From contig MKTZ01000015.1 in NCBI GenBank assembly GCA_001898505.1, positions 434,001-498,000 on the forward strand: DNA of 64,000 nucleotides, read 5' to 3'. Shown one piece after another: positions 8,733-18,423 of the stretch (position 1 is its first letter; every line of letters starts with the position of its first letter). The notes below the pieces were generated by a model, which saw only the letters and a list, made by a program, of their open reading frames with translations, was not told where the DNA came from and searched no databases. Position numbers and translations under genes: made by a program. This stretch comes from Sphingobacteriales bacterium 50-39 (lineage in GTDB: Bacteria > Bacteroidota > Bacteroidia > Chitinophagales > Chitinophagaceae).

Positions 8733-10061
8733 CTAAATATACCGATTGATCAGGTTTTCCAGGTATTCCTGGCGCCCGCTGATCACTTTTGGCTCGCCGT
8801 TAGCGATCGCATACTCCCTCAGATCCTCCAGGGACAGGCCCCCTTTCTCATAAGCAGCCCCTTTGCCGCTGTCAAAGGACGCGTATCGCTCAGCGCGTAT
8901 CTTTTTGTATTCAGATTGTTTCAAAATGGTATCCGCAACCAGCAACGCCCGGGCAAACGTATCGATCCCGCCGATATGCGCATGGAACAGGTCCTCCGCA
9001 TCCGTGGAATTCCTGCGGCGCTTGGCGTCAAAGTTGATCCCTCCACCCTGGAATCCACCACCCTCGAGGATGATCAGCATGGCTTCTACCAGCTCATTGA
9101 TGTTATTGGGGAACTGGTCCGTATCCCAGCCATTCTGATAATCGCCCCTGTTGGCGTCCATGGAGCCCAACATACCCGCATCTACCGCTACCTGCAGCTC
9201 GTGCGTAAAGGTGTGACCGGCCAGCGTGGCATGATTCACCTCGATGTTCAGCTTAAAATCCTTTAGCAGATCGTACTGGCGAAGGAAGCTGATGACCGTG
9301 GCGCTGTCATAGTCATATTGATGCTTGGTAGGCTCGCAGGGTTTCGGCTCGATAAAAAACACCCCCTTAAATCCTTGTTTGCGAGCATAATCTTTCGCTG
9401 TATGGAGGAACCGGGCCAGGTGTTCCTGTTCACGCTTCATATTGGTATTTAAGAGGCTCATATATCCTTCCCGTCCTCCCCAAAATACGTAATTATGTCC
9501 CCCCAGGGCTATCGTTGCATCCAGCGCAGCTTTGACCTGCGCGCCTGCATGGGCCAGCACGTGGAAGTCGGGATTGGTAGCCGCGCCATTCATATAACGG
9601 CGATTGGAGAAAAGATTGGCCGTACCCCACAACAGCTGCACCTGGCTGGCCGCCTGCTTCTGTTTCGCATACTCCGTCAGCGCTTGCAGTCTTTTCTCAT
9701 TATCCGACACATCATTCGTATAATCCACCACATCCACGTCATGGAAACAATAGAATGGCAGGTCCAGCTTGGTGATGAATTCAAAGGCGGCATCCATCTT
9801 ATCCTTGGCACGCGCTACAGCATCCGCCTTATCATTCCAATCATAAAGATGGGTAGGCTCTCCAAAAGGATCGGCCCCATTGCCACAGAAAGAATGCCAG
9901 TACGCAACGGCAAAACGCAAATGCTCTTTCATCGTCCGCCCCGCAACGGTCTTGTTCGCGTCGTACCAACGATAGGCCAGCGGATTGTCCGTCTGCGGCC
10001 CTTCATATTTTATTTGTCCTATCCCCTTAAAGAATTCTTTGTCACCCGTAATTACTGGCAT
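8733..10061 (-). CDS. xylA: Xylose isomerase
   Basis: Converts D-xylose to D-xylulose in the cytoplasm, the first step of the isomerase pathway. 442 residues from ATG 10061 ([13 protein letters not shown]), the usual length for the long (class II) enzymes; the upstream open frame codes nothing typical. Class II features include [15 protein letters not shown] (active site, substrate binding), [17 protein letters not shown] (metal-binding Glu), [13 protein letters not shown] (metal-binding Glu/His region) and DANRGD (metal-binding Asp). It lies 19 bases downstream of xylB and so is co-transcribed with it. Confidence 0.97.
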   Translation of the reverse strand: MPVITGDKEFFKGIGQIKYEGPQTDNPLAYRWYDANKTVAGRTMKEHLRFAVAYWHSFCGNGADPFGEPTHLYDWNDKADAVARAKDKMDAAFEFITKLDLPFYCFHDVDVVDYTNDVSDNEKRLQALTEYAKQKQAASQVQLLWGTANLFSNRRYMNGAATNPDFHVLAHAGAQVKAALDATIALGGHNYVFWGGREGYMSLLNTNMKREQEHLARFLHTAKDYARKQGFKGVFFIEPKPCEPTKHQYDYDSATVISFLRQYDLLKDFKLNIEVNHATLAGHTFTHELQVAVDAGMLGSMDANRGDYQNGWDTDQFPNNINELVEAMLIILEGGGFQGGGINFDAKRRRNSTDAEDLFHAHIGGIDTFARALLVADTILKQSEYKKIRAERYASFDSGKGAAYEKGGLSLEDLREYAIANGEPKVISGRQEYLENLINRYI

Positions 10062-10080
10062 AGCTGATTTTTTACGTCGT

Positions 10081-11661
10081 TTATAAATATTTAAGTAATA
10101 TCTCTTTCCACCGGTTATACAATTCCTCGTACTCGCCGGCGCTTCCGGGATCAACCCGTTGCAGCGGCTTCCTTCCCGCAAATGCCTCTTTCCCGCTGCG
10201 GAAAATGCCCGCCCCGATGCCGGCGCCCAGGGCAGCCCCCACGCTGCCATCATTGTCATACAGCTCCACAGGCGTCCGCGTGGCGTTTACAAATGCTTCC
10301 GTAAACACGCTGCTCAGGAACATATTCGCCCGGCCGGCCCTGATCACCGAAGGGTTCATCCCCCCTTCGCGCATGATGTCCAATCCATAGCGAAAGGCGA
10401 AGGCAATACCTTCCTGGCCCGCCCGGTAGATATGCGCAGCGCCATGCTGGTTGAGGTCGATGTGCTGTATATGCGCCCCGATGATCCGATTGCGGAATAT
10501 CCGCTCCGCGCCATTGCCAAATGGCAGCACCACCAGCCCCTCGCTGCCCGGCCGGATAAGAGCCGCCTCCTTGTTCAATGAGACATAGTCGGCGCCGCCC
10601 CCTGTATGATCGCGTATCCAGCGATTGAGGATACCGGTGCCGTTGATACAAAGCAGGATGCCGATGCGCTTCTCAGCCTCACCAGAACGAGCCGGAGGCT
10701 CGTTGTCCAGAACCGTAGGTTCCGACCGAGGAGGACCGTGTCGAAGCAGGTCCGACGAAGGCCTACCAACATTAGATACCGGGAGACGGTAGTTGACGTG
10801 TGCGAAGGAATTTACGCGTGAGGCCGGATCATAAACCAGTTTGTCGCTCACCCCATAGATGACCCCCGAAGTCCCCGCGGTGGCAGCTACCTCCCCGGGT
10901 TCCAGCACATTTAACGACAACGCATTGTTGGGCTGGTCCCCTGCCTTGTAGGTTACAGGTATTCCCTTCTTCAGTCCCAGCGTCTGCGCCACCTCGGCCA
11001 TCAACTCTCCATGAGCCGAAAATACGGGCCGGATGGCAGGTATCAATCCCTTATCAAAACCAAAATAACGGAAGATGTCTTCAGAAAGCTCGTCCCTCTT
11101 AAAATCCCAGAAGATGCCCTCTGACAGGGCCGGAATGCTCGTAGTCACCTCGCCCGTCAGACGTAGTCCGATATAATCCCCGGGAAGCATTATCCGGTCA
11201 ATCTTCTCATACACACGAGGTTCCTGGTCCTTGACCCAGGCCAGCTTGGCCGCTGTAAAATTGCCCGGTGAGTTCAACAGATGAGAGAGGGTTCTTTCTT
11301 CCCCAATGGCGGCAAAAGCCTTATCCCCATAGGGAACGGCCCGGCTGTCACACCAGATGATGCTGTCTCTCAATACCCGCCTGTCCTTGTCCACCGTCAC
11401 CAGCCCGTGCATCTGATAAGCAATGCCGATGGCAGCGATATCCTGGGGATCATAGGCGCCCGAAGCATTCGCCTTCCGGATGGCCTGCTGTACATACTCC
11501 CACCATGTCTCGGGAGACTGCTCCGCCCATCCCGGCTGCCGGACAAGTATCGACGCTTCGGTATCGGGGTATTGAGCTGTCGCCAGCGTTCGCTGCGCAG
11601 CCGCATCCACCACAGCCACTTTTATCGATGAAGTTCCCAGATCAATCCCAAGTAATAGCAT
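10081..11661 (-). CDS. xylB: Xylulokinase with an in-frame repeat insertion
   Basis: Phosphorylates D-xylulose with ATP to xylulose 5-phosphate. FGGY-family kinase: N-terminal phosphate loop [30 protein letters not shown], the sugar-binding [11 protein letters not shown], and C-terminal GGGADY and [16 protein letters not shown]. Start ATG 11661 places the first beta-strand at residue 1. The protein is 526 residues, against about 495 for the family, and the excess is a segment of about 31-35 residues between [10 protein letters not shown] and [12 protein letters not shown] (bases 10682-10776) rich in Pro, Arg and Ser. That segment is a copy of the dispersed palindromic repeat. It falls where normal kinases have a short loop, so activity may be kept; this is inference. 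First gene of the xylB-xylA-symporter set. Confidence 0.95.
   Translation of the reverse strand: MLLLGIDLGTSSIKVAVVDAAAQRTLATAQYPDTEASILVRQPGWAEQSPETWWEYVQQAIRKANASGAYDPQDIAAIGIAYQMHGLVTVDKDRRVLRDSIIWCDSRAVPYGDKAFAAIGEERTLSHLLNSPGNFTAAKLAWVKDQEPRVYEKIDRIMLPGDYIGLRLTGEVTTSIPALSEGIFWDFKRDELSEDIFRYFGFDKGLIPAIRPVFSAHGELMAEVAQTLGLKKGIPVTYKAGDQPNNALSLNVLEPGEVAATAGTSGVIYGVSDKLVYDPASRVNSFAHVNYRLPVSNVGRPSSDLLRHGPPRSEPTVLDNEPPARSGEAEKRIGILLCINGTGILNRWIRDHTGGGADYVSLNKEAALIRPGSEGLVVLPFGNGAERIFRNRIIGAHIQHIDLNQHGAAHIYRAGQEGIAFAFRYGLDIMREGGMNPSVIRAGRANMFLSSVFTEAFVNATRTPVELYDNDGSVGAALGAGIGAGIFRSGKEAFAGRKPLQRVDPGSAGEYEELYNRWKEILLKYL
10682..10776 (-). repeat. Dispersed palindromic repeat, copy R2, inside xylB
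   Basis: Read on the minus strand this 95-base block starts TCTAATGTTGGTAGGCCTTC and ends near GAGCCTCCGGCTCGTTCTGG. It shares CCTTCGTCGGA and CTCGGTCGGAACCT with copy R4 (46672-46760), GGACAACGA-CCTCCGG with R5 (50806-50842) and the distal TTC-TGGT-AGG end with R1. GAGCC-TCC-GGCTC forms a hairpin at the same place where R1 has the different but also palindromic GAACCGCCG/CGGCGGTTC, so pairing is kept while sequence changes. The insertion has no stop codon in the xylB frame and adds the residues [13 protein letters not shown]...NEPPARSGE. Confidence 0.8.
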
Positions 11662-11730
11662 GCAGTCGCCTTTTTTTAATGTCCGAAAAACGGGTCTTAG
11701 GGAAATGTAGCCCTTTTTTAAAATCGGCGG

Positions 11731-11762
11731 TAAATATAGGTGAAAATGAGACGATAATGCAA
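11731..11762 (-). promoter_or_regulatory. Candidate promoter of xylB-xylA
   Basis: On the minus strand a TTG (11762-11760) is followed after 21 bases by TATATTTA (11738-11731), one base away from TAnnTTTG. The -33 TTG lies inside the LacI-type operator, so a bound repressor would cover it. The transcript would have a leader of about 65 bases before xylB. Confidence 0.4.
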
Positions 11763-11771
11763 TCGGTTGCA
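11758..11771. promoter_or_regulatory. LacI-family operator
   Basis: TGCAATCGGTTGCA fits the LacI-family operator pattern TGnAAnCGnTTnCA at every fixed position, with the central CG typical of this family. It sits between the divergent xylB and LacI-type regulator genes, overlapping the likely -33 element of xylB. The neighbouring regulator is the obvious ligand-responsive protein to bind it. Confidence 0.75.
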
Positions 11772-11843
11772 ATAAATATTTTGAAAAACCCATTTTGGCA
11801 AAAAAAGCTTCATATTTGTGCCAAAATCGTCTCTCCCACAAGC

Positions 11844-12869
11844 ATGGACCCTAAAAAAGACATCACCATCTACGATATTGCCAAAGTGCTCAACCTCTCC
11901 CCCGCCACCGTCAGCAGGGGCCTGAAAGACCACCCCGCTATCAATATAAAGACCCGCAAACGGATCACCGACATGGCCCGTCAGATGGGCTACCGGTCCA
12001 ATAACTTCGCCAGCAATCTTCGCCGGCAAAAGACCAATACCATCGGCATCATCGTACATGAGTTGAAAAGCCAGTTCATCAGCTCTGTCCTCGCCGGTAT
12101 CGAAAAGGTCACCGCCGACGCTGGGTATGATCTTATCATCGGCCATTCCTCCGAAGACTATAAAAAAGAGGCTGCCAACGCCCACAACCTCTTTCACAAA
12201 CGGGTAGATGGCCTCATTGCTTCCCTGGCCTTCGACACAAAGGACCTGGATCACTACACACCTTTTATTCAAAAGAAAATACCCATCGTATTCTTCGATA
12301 GGGTCGAGGAAGTCCCCTACGGTACAAGGGTCATCATCGACAACGTCCGGGCAGGCTATGAAGCCACCGCCCACCTTGCAGCACAAGGCTGCAAGCGTAT
12401 CGCCCATCTAACGGCGAACCTCACCCGAAACGTATACGCAGGCCGTCTGAAAGGCTACAAGCAGGCCCTGGCAGACAACGGTCTGTCCTTCGACCCCGCC
12501 CTCCTGCTCGTAGGCGATCTCAGTGAAACGCATGCACTCCAGGCCGCAAAACAAGTCCTCAGCATGAACCCCAGACCCGACGGCATATTTATAACCAATG
12601 ATTTTTGCGCAGCCGTATTTCAGCAGGCGCTGAAGGAAGCAGGTTGCAGGATCCCGGAAGATATAGCCATCGTTGGTTTTAACAACGATGTCATCTGCAA
12701 GATCATCGCCCCCAAGCTCACTACTATCAACTATCCCGGTGAAGAAATGGGGGAAAAAGCTGCTCGCAGCCTGCTCGAACAGATGGCCGGGCATGCGTCG
12801 GCAAAATCTACAGATACAATAATAATCAAGTCGGAATTGATAGTAAGAGAGTCGTCGGTGAAGAAGTAA
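11844..12869 (+). CDS. LacI-family transcriptional regulator, probably of xylose genes
   Basis: 341 residues from ATG 11844 (MDPKKDITIYDIAKVLNLSP). The helix-turn-helix reads IYDIAKVLNLSPATVSRGLKDHPAI (residues 8-32), followed by the hinge helix (NNFASNLRRQKTNTIG) and a periplasmic-binding-protein-like sensor domain (residues 63-341; FFDRVEEVPYGTRVIIDNVRAGYEA, RPDGIFITNDFCAAVF, VGFNNDVICKIIAPKLTTINYPGEEMG). It is divergent from xylB and an operator of the LacI type lies between them, so it most likely represses or otherwise controls xylB-xylA-symporter in response to xylose or a derivative. The Bacteroides XylR is a Nudix-type protein, so this is a different solution; I therefore give no symbol. 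Confidence 0.92.
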   Translation: MDPKKDITIYDIAKVLNLSPATVSRGLKDHPAINIKTRKRITDMARQMGYRSNNFASNLRRQKTNTIGIIVHELKSQFISSVLAGIEKVTADAGYDLIIGHSSEDYKKEAANAHNLFHKRVDGLIASLAFDTKDLDHYTPFIQKKIPIVFFDRVEEVPYGTRVIIDNVRAGYEATAHLAAQGCKRIAHLTANLTRNVYAGRLKGYKQALADNGLSFDPALLLVGDLSETHALQAAKQVLSMNPRPDGIFITNDFCAAVFQQALKEAGCRIPEDIAIVGFNNDVICKIIAPKLTTINYPGEEMGEKAARSLLEQMAGHASAKSTDTIIIKSELIVRESSVKK

Positions 12870-12990
12870 GAGCTATTTCTTACGTAGCAGCTCTTCGGAT
12901 TGATCGTGAATAGCTCGTTAATAAGAAAATTCTAATGAACTACTAATCCTTCTCTAATTCATCTTTTACTGGTCCCTAATACCCGCCTTC

Positions 12991-12998
12991 TACCTTTG
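12991..12998 (+). promoter_or_regulatory. Candidate -7 box for the response regulator-SusC-SusD genes
   Basis: TACCTTTG matches TAnnTTTG exactly, 56 bases before the response regulator start. No clear TTTG lies 19-22 bases upstream (the sequence there is TACTGG), as is common where an activator is needed. Confidence 0.4.
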
Positions 12999-13053
12999 TT
13001 CCGGATTCAATTGCATCGAGGGATAAACCTGCATGCAGCAATCCTGAAAAGCC

Positions 13054-13761
13054 ATGCATATCCTTTTGGTAGAAGACGATCCGAAGACGGCCCATTTTAT
13101 AAAAAAAGGTTTTACCGAGCTCGGAGATGAACTGGACATCGCCGTCGATGGGATTTCGGGCAAAAGGCTGGCTTTGCAAAGCAAGTACGACCTGGTGATC
13201 CTGGATGCCGTTCTGCCTTATCTCAACGGCTTCGAATTGTGCCGTCACATCCGCCAGGAAAACACCGAAGTCCCGATACTCATGCTGACAGGTCTTGGCA
13301 GTATCAAAGACAAGGTCGCAGGGCTGCAGACGGGAGCTGACGACTATCTCGTCAAGCCGTTCCATTTTGCAGAATTGCTTGCACGTGTACGGGCGCTGTA
13401 TAGAAGAGGTCATCGGCCTGTGCCGGATGTCATACATAAGATAGGCGACCTTGAAGTAGACGTGCATCGGATGGCGGTACGCCGGGCCGGAAAGCTCATT
13501 CAGCTCACCAAAAAAGAATTTTTTCTTCTACGATTGCTGGTCCTTAACAAAGATGTTGCGTTGTCGAAGCATTTCATTGCGCAACAGGCATGGGGAGACT
13601 ATACCGAAAAAGAAAACAATATAGTCGGCGTATATATCGGCTACCTGCGCGGCAAGATCGATAAAGGTTTCGCGACCCCGTTGATCCATACCGTGCCTGG
13701 CGGCAGCTATATGATAAAAGACACTGAAGACAGTACAGCAGACCACCCATTAACTACTTAA
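13054..13761 (+). CDS. OmpR-type response regulator
   Basis: 235 residues: receiver domain (1-120) with acidic pocket EDD (7-9), phosphoacceptor Asp51 in DLVILDAVLP, Thr in MLTG and the conserved Lys in DDYLVKPFHF; then an OmpR/PhoB winged-helix domain (about 130-225, LTKKEFFLLRLLVLNK...VGVYIGYLRGKID...IHTVPGGSYM). No histidine kinase is next to it; the next gene, starting eight bases after the stop, is a SusC. The tight spacing suggests that the regulator is transcribed with the susCD pair and controls it. Its kinase must be encoded elsewhere. Confidence 0.93.
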   Translation: MHILLVEDDPKTAHFIKKGFTELGDELDIAVDGISGKRLALQSKYDLVILDAVLPYLNGFELCRHIRQENTEVPILMLTGLGSIKDKVAGLQTGADDYLVKPFHFAELLARVRALYRRGHRPVPDVIHKIGDLEVDVHRMAVRRAGKLIQLTKKEFFLLRLLVLNKDVALSKHFIAQQAWGDYTEKENNIVGVYIGYLRGKIDKGFATPLIHTVPGGSYMIKDTEDSTADHPLTT

Positions 13762-13769
13762 TATTTGTT

Positions 13770-16700
13770 ATGAATCCGAAACATTACACGCGCCTTGAAA
13801 ATAGCATTACAAAAGAAAGAAAAAGCATGTTGCCCGCCCTGCTGCTTATCCTGGGGATGGGAACGCTGCCCGGCCTGTGCTTTGGCCAGGAAAGGATCAT
13901 CAGGGGCATCGTGAATGACAGCACCGGTCACCAGCCGCTGGGCGGCGTGTCGGTGGCGGTAAAAGGGCAACGCAAAGGCACTACTTCCGGCGCAGACGGC
14001 GTCTGGGCCATACGGGTACCCGGCCCGAATGCCATCCTGGTATTCTCCTTTGTCGGGTATAAAAAACAGGAGATAGCGCTGCAAGACAGCACTACCTTTC
14101 TCTCCATCCATCTTGCTGCTGATTTCGGGTCGCTGAATGCCATGGTAGTCACCGGTTATACCCGGCAGAGCAAGGTCAAGACCACCGGCTCACTGACCAC
14201 CATTCCCGGATCGACACTGCAAAATGTACCGGTAGCATCCCTCGATGTCATGCTTCAGGGAAGGGTACCCGGTCTTTATGTAGGCACGCCCACCGGCCAG
14301 CCCGGCGAGTCGGGCAGGATCACCTTGAGAGGTATGGGCTCGATCAACGGCGATGTACAGCCGTTGTATATCATGGATGGCGTGCAGGTCTCCAACAGCA
14401 GCTTCTCAGGGCTCAACCCGGATGATTTCGAGTCGGTGGTAATTCTGAAAGACCCGGCATCCACCGCCCAATACGGCTCCCGGGCCGCCAATGGGGTCAT
14501 CGTCATCACCACGAAGAAAGGGAAGGCCTGGGAAGACGGCAAGACCAGGGTCGATCTCAAGACCTATTTTGGAGCTTCCAAAGTCAACAACTCCAAATGG
14601 GACCCGATGAACACCACCCAGCGCCTGCGTTTTGAAGAGATCATCCAGGATCCCACGCTGCCCGGCTGGGAATATTCCCCAAACAATCCTTATAAGACCG
14701 TAGGCGGCGCCCAGGTGGCAAAGACACAACAGGATTACCAATACGGGAATTATTATCTGGACAGCCTGCGCAAGATCAATACGGACTGGCGAAAATACCT
14801 GCTGCGCACCGGTCTGACCCAATCCGATGCCATTAGCCTGTCGGGCTCCAACGGGAATACCAGCTTCTATATCTCCATGGGATATCTTCACCAGGAAGGA
14901 GTGGCGCTGAACTCAGGTATCGAACGATATAGTCTCCGGGGCAATGTACAAAATACCAACGGCCGCCTGACGAGCACCCTGAACACCGGACTGGTCCGCT
15001 CGCAGATCCGATATATCCAGAATGAAGGGGTCGCACCGACCGCAGGCGGAGGGACATCCGCCGGAGGCGGGATCTCCGCCAACAATCCCATTGCCGCCCT
15101 CTATTTTGCCTTGCCATATGAAAAGCCCAACGTGAATAACACAGGTCCGGCAAACTACGGCTCCGATGCCCTGAATGAATATGCCAATTCCAGCCTTATG
15201 AATGTCCAGCTCAAGTCGGTAATCTCGCTCAATGAGACCTACCGTCTGTCAAACGCCTGGCAACTCACCGGTACGGCGGGAGTGGAATACCAGCAGGATC
15301 ATGTCACCAATTATCTCGCCGCCAACTCTTATTTCGGACAACAGGTGAGTACAGGCAACCAGGGTATGTACCAGGACAGTCTTACCATGCGGTATCGCCT
15401 CGTCGCCAACGGCGGTGTCCGTTATCTGAAAAAGCTGGGCGGGGACCAGGAGATAGAAGCCAACCTGCTGGCGGAGGCCAACCGGAGCTATGGCACCTAT
15501 GCCGGATTCACCGGTTATGGATTGAATCCACAGTTGGGCAACAACCCTTCAGCCATTACCCAGGGCACATCCGCCAACAACTTTATCCCCAATGTAGCCG
15601 GCAGCACCATTGCCAACAACCTGCTGCTCTCGCAGATCGCCTTGTTCCGCTACTCTTTCGGTACCAGGTATACGCTTACCGCAAGTTTTCGCCGGGATGG
15701 ATCATCCCAGGTGCCTTCCAACAACCGGTATATCTACCTGTATGCCTTCGGCGGAAAATGGAATATACTGTCCGAACATTTTATGGATGGCTTCCGGAGT
15801 ATCAGCACCCTGCGACTTAGAGGCAGCTGGGGCCTGACCGCCAACGCCGGCGGCTTCTCCAGTGACTACGGCTACAGGACTCTGTATGGGTTGTCGAACT
15901 ACTCCGGTAATACGGCCCTCGTCCCCCAAACCCCCGGTAATCCCGGCTACAACTGGGAATACAACCGCACCGGTGACATCGGCCTCGAATATGGACTGCT
16001 CCACAACCGCATCTATGGCGAGATCGACTGGTACAACCGCGTCACCAACAATCTCTTTGTCAACAAGAACCTTTCCCTTACTTCCGGCTGGTCCAGTGTG
16101 GCCGCCAACCTCGGCAAGGTCAGGAACAGCGGAGTGGAGCTGGCCATCAACGGCGACCTCATCAAACGCACTGACCTCACCGTGACCCTCGGGATCAATT
16201 TTGCCTATAACAAAAACACCGTGCTCTCCCTTGGCGGCGACCAGCAACAGTTCATCGACGAGATATCGCTCAACCGGGTGGGATATCCGCTGGGAACTTT
16301 CTATGCCGTCCGTTGGGCCGGCGTCGACCCGGCGACGGGCGCGCCACAGTACCTGGACAAGAACGGCAAAGTTACTACTACCTACAGCACCGATAATGCA
16401 GTTCCCCTGAAGGCGACCTGGGACCCACCTTACAAAGGCGGCGCCTCTTTGACAGTGGCCTACAAGAGGCTGGAATTCTCCGTACTCTTCAGCTTCATCC
16501 GGGGCATGTCCCGCCTGCATTTCCCTTACCTGTACAGCCACTCCGCCGACCCCAATTACCGCGTGTACAACCAGTCCGTGGATATGTTGAAGATTTGGCA
16601 GCATCCTGGCGACAGGACCGACTTCCAGGGCGCTTCCTATACACGACAGATCAATTCCAGCGACGTACGCAGCTCGGATTATATCAAGCTGAGGAACCTT

Positions 16701-16895
16701 GCCATCAACTATGAGCTGCACGTAGGGCCGTCGATGGGAAAATATGTGCGCACCATCAAACTGTTCGCACAGGGACAAAACCTCTTCTCCTGGATGAAAT
16801 GGAAAGGCTTCGACCCCGAAGACGCCAATGACATCGCACAATATGAATACCCCATGCCGCGTACCGTGACAGCCGGTCTGAATGTATCCTTCTAA
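13770..16895 (+). CDS. SusC-family TonB-dependent outer-membrane transporter
   Basis: 1041 residues. Start ATG 13770 gives a long leader with a basic stretch and then a signal (MLPALLLILGMGTLPGLCFGQ, from 13827); the second ATG is also possible. After the signal: carboxypeptidase-regulatory-like domain (GIVNDSTGHQPLGGVSVAVKG), plug domain (MVVTGYTRQSKVKTTGSLTTIPGSTLQNVP...GRVPGLYVG...RITLRGMGSINGDVQPLYIMDG) and a C-terminal beta-barrel ending in PRTVTAGLNVSF with the terminal Phe expected for outer-membrane insertion. It imports oligosaccharides or other nutrients with the SusD gene 19 bases downstream. No glycosidase adjoins it on this strand, so the substrate is unknown. Confidence 0.95.
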   Translation: MNPKHYTRLENSITKERKSMLPALLLILGMGTLPGLCFGQERIIRGIVNDSTGHQPLGGVSVAVKGQRKGTTSGADGVWAIRVPGPNAILVFSFVGYKKQEIALQDSTTFLSIHLAADFGSLNAMVVTGYTRQSKVKTTGSLTTIPGSTLQNVPVASLDVMLQGRVPGLYVGTPTGQPGESGRITLRGMGSINGDVQPLYIMDGVQVSNSSFSGLNPDDFESVVILKDPASTAQYGSRAANGVIVITTKKGKAWEDGKTRVDLKTYFGASKVNNSKWDPMNTTQRLRFEEIIQDPTLPGWEYSPNNPYKTVGGAQVAKTQQDYQYGNYYLDSLRKINTDWRKYLLRTGLTQSDAISLSGSNGNTSFYISMGYLHQEGVALNSGIERYSLRGNVQNTNGRLTSTLNTGLVRSQIRYIQNEGVAPTAGGGTSAGGGISANNPIAALYFALPYEKPNVNNTGPANYGSDALNEYANSSLMNVQLKSVISLNETYRLSNAWQLTGTAGVEYQQDHVTNYLAANSYFGQQVSTGNQGMYQDSLTMRYRLVANGGVRYLKKLGGDQEIEANLLAEANRSYGTYAGFTGYGLNPQLGNNPSAITQGTSANNFIPNVAGSTIANNLLLSQIALFRYSFGTRYTLTASFRRDGSSQVPSNNRYIYLYAFGGKWNILSEHFMDGFRSISTLRLRGSWGLTANAGGFSSDYGYRTLYGLSNYSGNTALVPQTPGNPGYNWEYNRTGDIGLEYGLLHNRIYGEIDWYNRVTNNLFVNKNLSLTSGWSSVAANLGKVRNSGVELAINGDLIKRTDLTVTLGINFAYNKNTVLSLGGDQQQFIDEISLNRVGYPLGTFYAVRWAGVDPATGAPQYLDKNGKVTTTYSTDNAVPLKATWDPPYKGGASLTVAYKRLEFSVLFSFIRGMSRLHFPYLYSHSADPNYRVYNQSVDMLKIWQHPGDRTDFQGASYTRQINSSDVRSSDYIKLRNLAINYELHVGPSMGKYVRTIKLFAQGQNLFSWMKWKGFDPEDANDIAQYEYPMPRTVTAGLNVSF

Positions 16896-16914
16896 ATAAA
16901 AAATCAAATAACCC

Positions 16915-18333
16915 GTGAGTAAAATAATTAAATTCCTTGGGCTATCTGCCCTCATGCTTTCCTCCTGCTCCAAACAACTGAACATTACACCCAAAGACCA
17001 GGTGGATGCCACCACCGTATTCACCAATGCGAACGATCTCGAACAGGGGGTGCTCGGCGCCTATGCCAGCTGGAAAGAAGAGTATCTTGTGCGCATCGCA
17101 TCCGTAACATCCGATGAGTGCAGGATAGGAACACAAAATTCCGGCGTCAGCCTCACCGATGCCGGGCAGAACCTTTTTCGCTGGGCTTTCACCGCAACAA
17201 CCTCCGAGATCGGGCAGCCCTGGGCCAATGGTTATACCGTGATCAATAACGTCAACCTCATCCTGGACGCCATAGACGGTGTGCCCGTCGCCAACAGCAG
17301 CGACAGTCTCCGAAAGCAGCAGCTGAAAGGGGAATTACTGGCCATCCGTGCTTTCCAGCATTTCGACCTCTACCGTGTATATGCCTATTCAGGAGTCTAT
17401 GATCCCAATGCGTATGCAATACCGTATGTAACCTCGACCAATATCTATAGCCAGCCATCCCGGCCCACCGTCGCAGCCTTCTTCACTCAGCTAAAACAGG
17501 ATATGACAAATGCCGAATCGCTCATCGCCGCTGCTCCCGCCGTCACACGGATGGGTTTGACCTCGCTGTATGCGCTGGAAGCCCGCGTGGCATTGTACAC
17601 CAATGACTGGCCTACGGCCATCGACCGCGCCGGCAAAGTGATCAACGCCGCCCCTTTGGCTTCCACAGCCACCTTCCCCTCTATCTGGACCGACGCAGGC
17701 ACACAGGAAGTGATCTTCAAACTGGCAAGGACCAATCAAAGTCCTCTGCGTCCCGGGGATCTCTGGTACAATATCCCATATAACGTTTACCTCTTCGCTC
17801 CTTCCAAGACGTTGATGAGCCTGTATGATTCGACGAATGATATACGTTACCATAGCTATTTCTCCACGGATCCTGCGCTCACCGCCAGCGGTCAGCTCCC
17901 CGATGTCATTGTCAAATACGCCGGCACGGCAGGCGCACAAAACCTCAACGATTTGAAAGTCTTCCGCACCGGGGAGTTCTATCTCATCCGCGCCGAAGCC
18001 TATGCACGCAGCGGTGCTCTGCTCTCGGCCACCGCCGATCTGAATGCTTTACGGGCCGCACGGATCACCGGCTATCAGCCCGAAATATTCGCCAGCGTGA
18101 ACGATTTCCTTACAGCCTTGTTTACAGAGAGGTATAAAGAGCTACCTTATGAAGGTCATAGGCTATACGATCTCAAACGGGCGGGGATGAATATCGTCCG
18201 TCAGCCCGCAGACTGGCCTCAGGGCGCCAGCACCGGTACGCTTACCCCTTCTGCTCGCTATTACAACATTCCTATTCCGCAGGCAGAAGTACTTGCCAAC
18301 CCAAACATTAATCCGAACAATCCCGGCTGGTAA
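16915..18333 (+). CDS. SusD/RagB-family nutrient-binding lipoprotein
   Basis: 472 residues. It starts with GTG at 16915; only this start supplies the complete lipoprotein signal (SKIIKFLGLSALMLSSCSKQL, Cys in LSSC as lipid site). TPR-like N-terminal half (DLEQGVLGAYASWKEE, LLAIRAFQHFDLYRVYAYSG) and RagB/SusD C-terminal region (IRAEAYARSG...ALFTERYKELPYEGHRLYDLKRAG, ending IPIPQAEVLANPNINPNNPGW). It caps the SusC barrel just upstream and binds the substrate at the cell surface. The NPNNPGW ending is typical of the family. Confidence 0.94.
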   Translation: MSKIIKFLGLSALMLSSCSKQLNITPKDQVDATTVFTNANDLEQGVLGAYASWKEEYLVRIASVTSDECRIGTQNSGVSLTDAGQNLFRWAFTATTSEIGQPWANGYTVINNVNLILDAIDGVPVANSSDSLRKQQLKGELLAIRAFQHFDLYRVYAYSGVYDPNAYAIPYVTSTNIYSQPSRPTVAAFFTQLKQDMTNAESLIAAAPAVTRMGLTSLYALEARVALYTNDWPTAIDRAGKVINAAPLASTATFPSIWTDAGTQEVIFKLARTNQSPLRPGDLWYNIPYNVYLFAPSKTLMSLYDSTNDIRYHSYFSTDPALTASGQLPDVIVKYAGTAGAQNLNDLKVFRTGEFYLIRAEAYARSGALLSATADLNALRAARITGYQPEIFASVNDFLTALFTERYKELPYEGHRLYDLKRAGMNIVRQPADWPQGASTGTLTPSARYYNIPIPQAEVLANPNINPNNPGW

Positions 18334-18423
18334 GGGCCTTCCTCCGTACCCTATGTTTCCATGACTATCCCGGTACAATACAACGTTTTCCCCGCCCGAC
18401 CAGTCAACCTGCAAACTTCTTTA

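Noticed and set aside
15702-17027. A 441-codon minus-strand frame opposite susC/susD
   Set aside because: It overlaps strongly supported SusC and SusD sequence on the other strand and shows no family motif.
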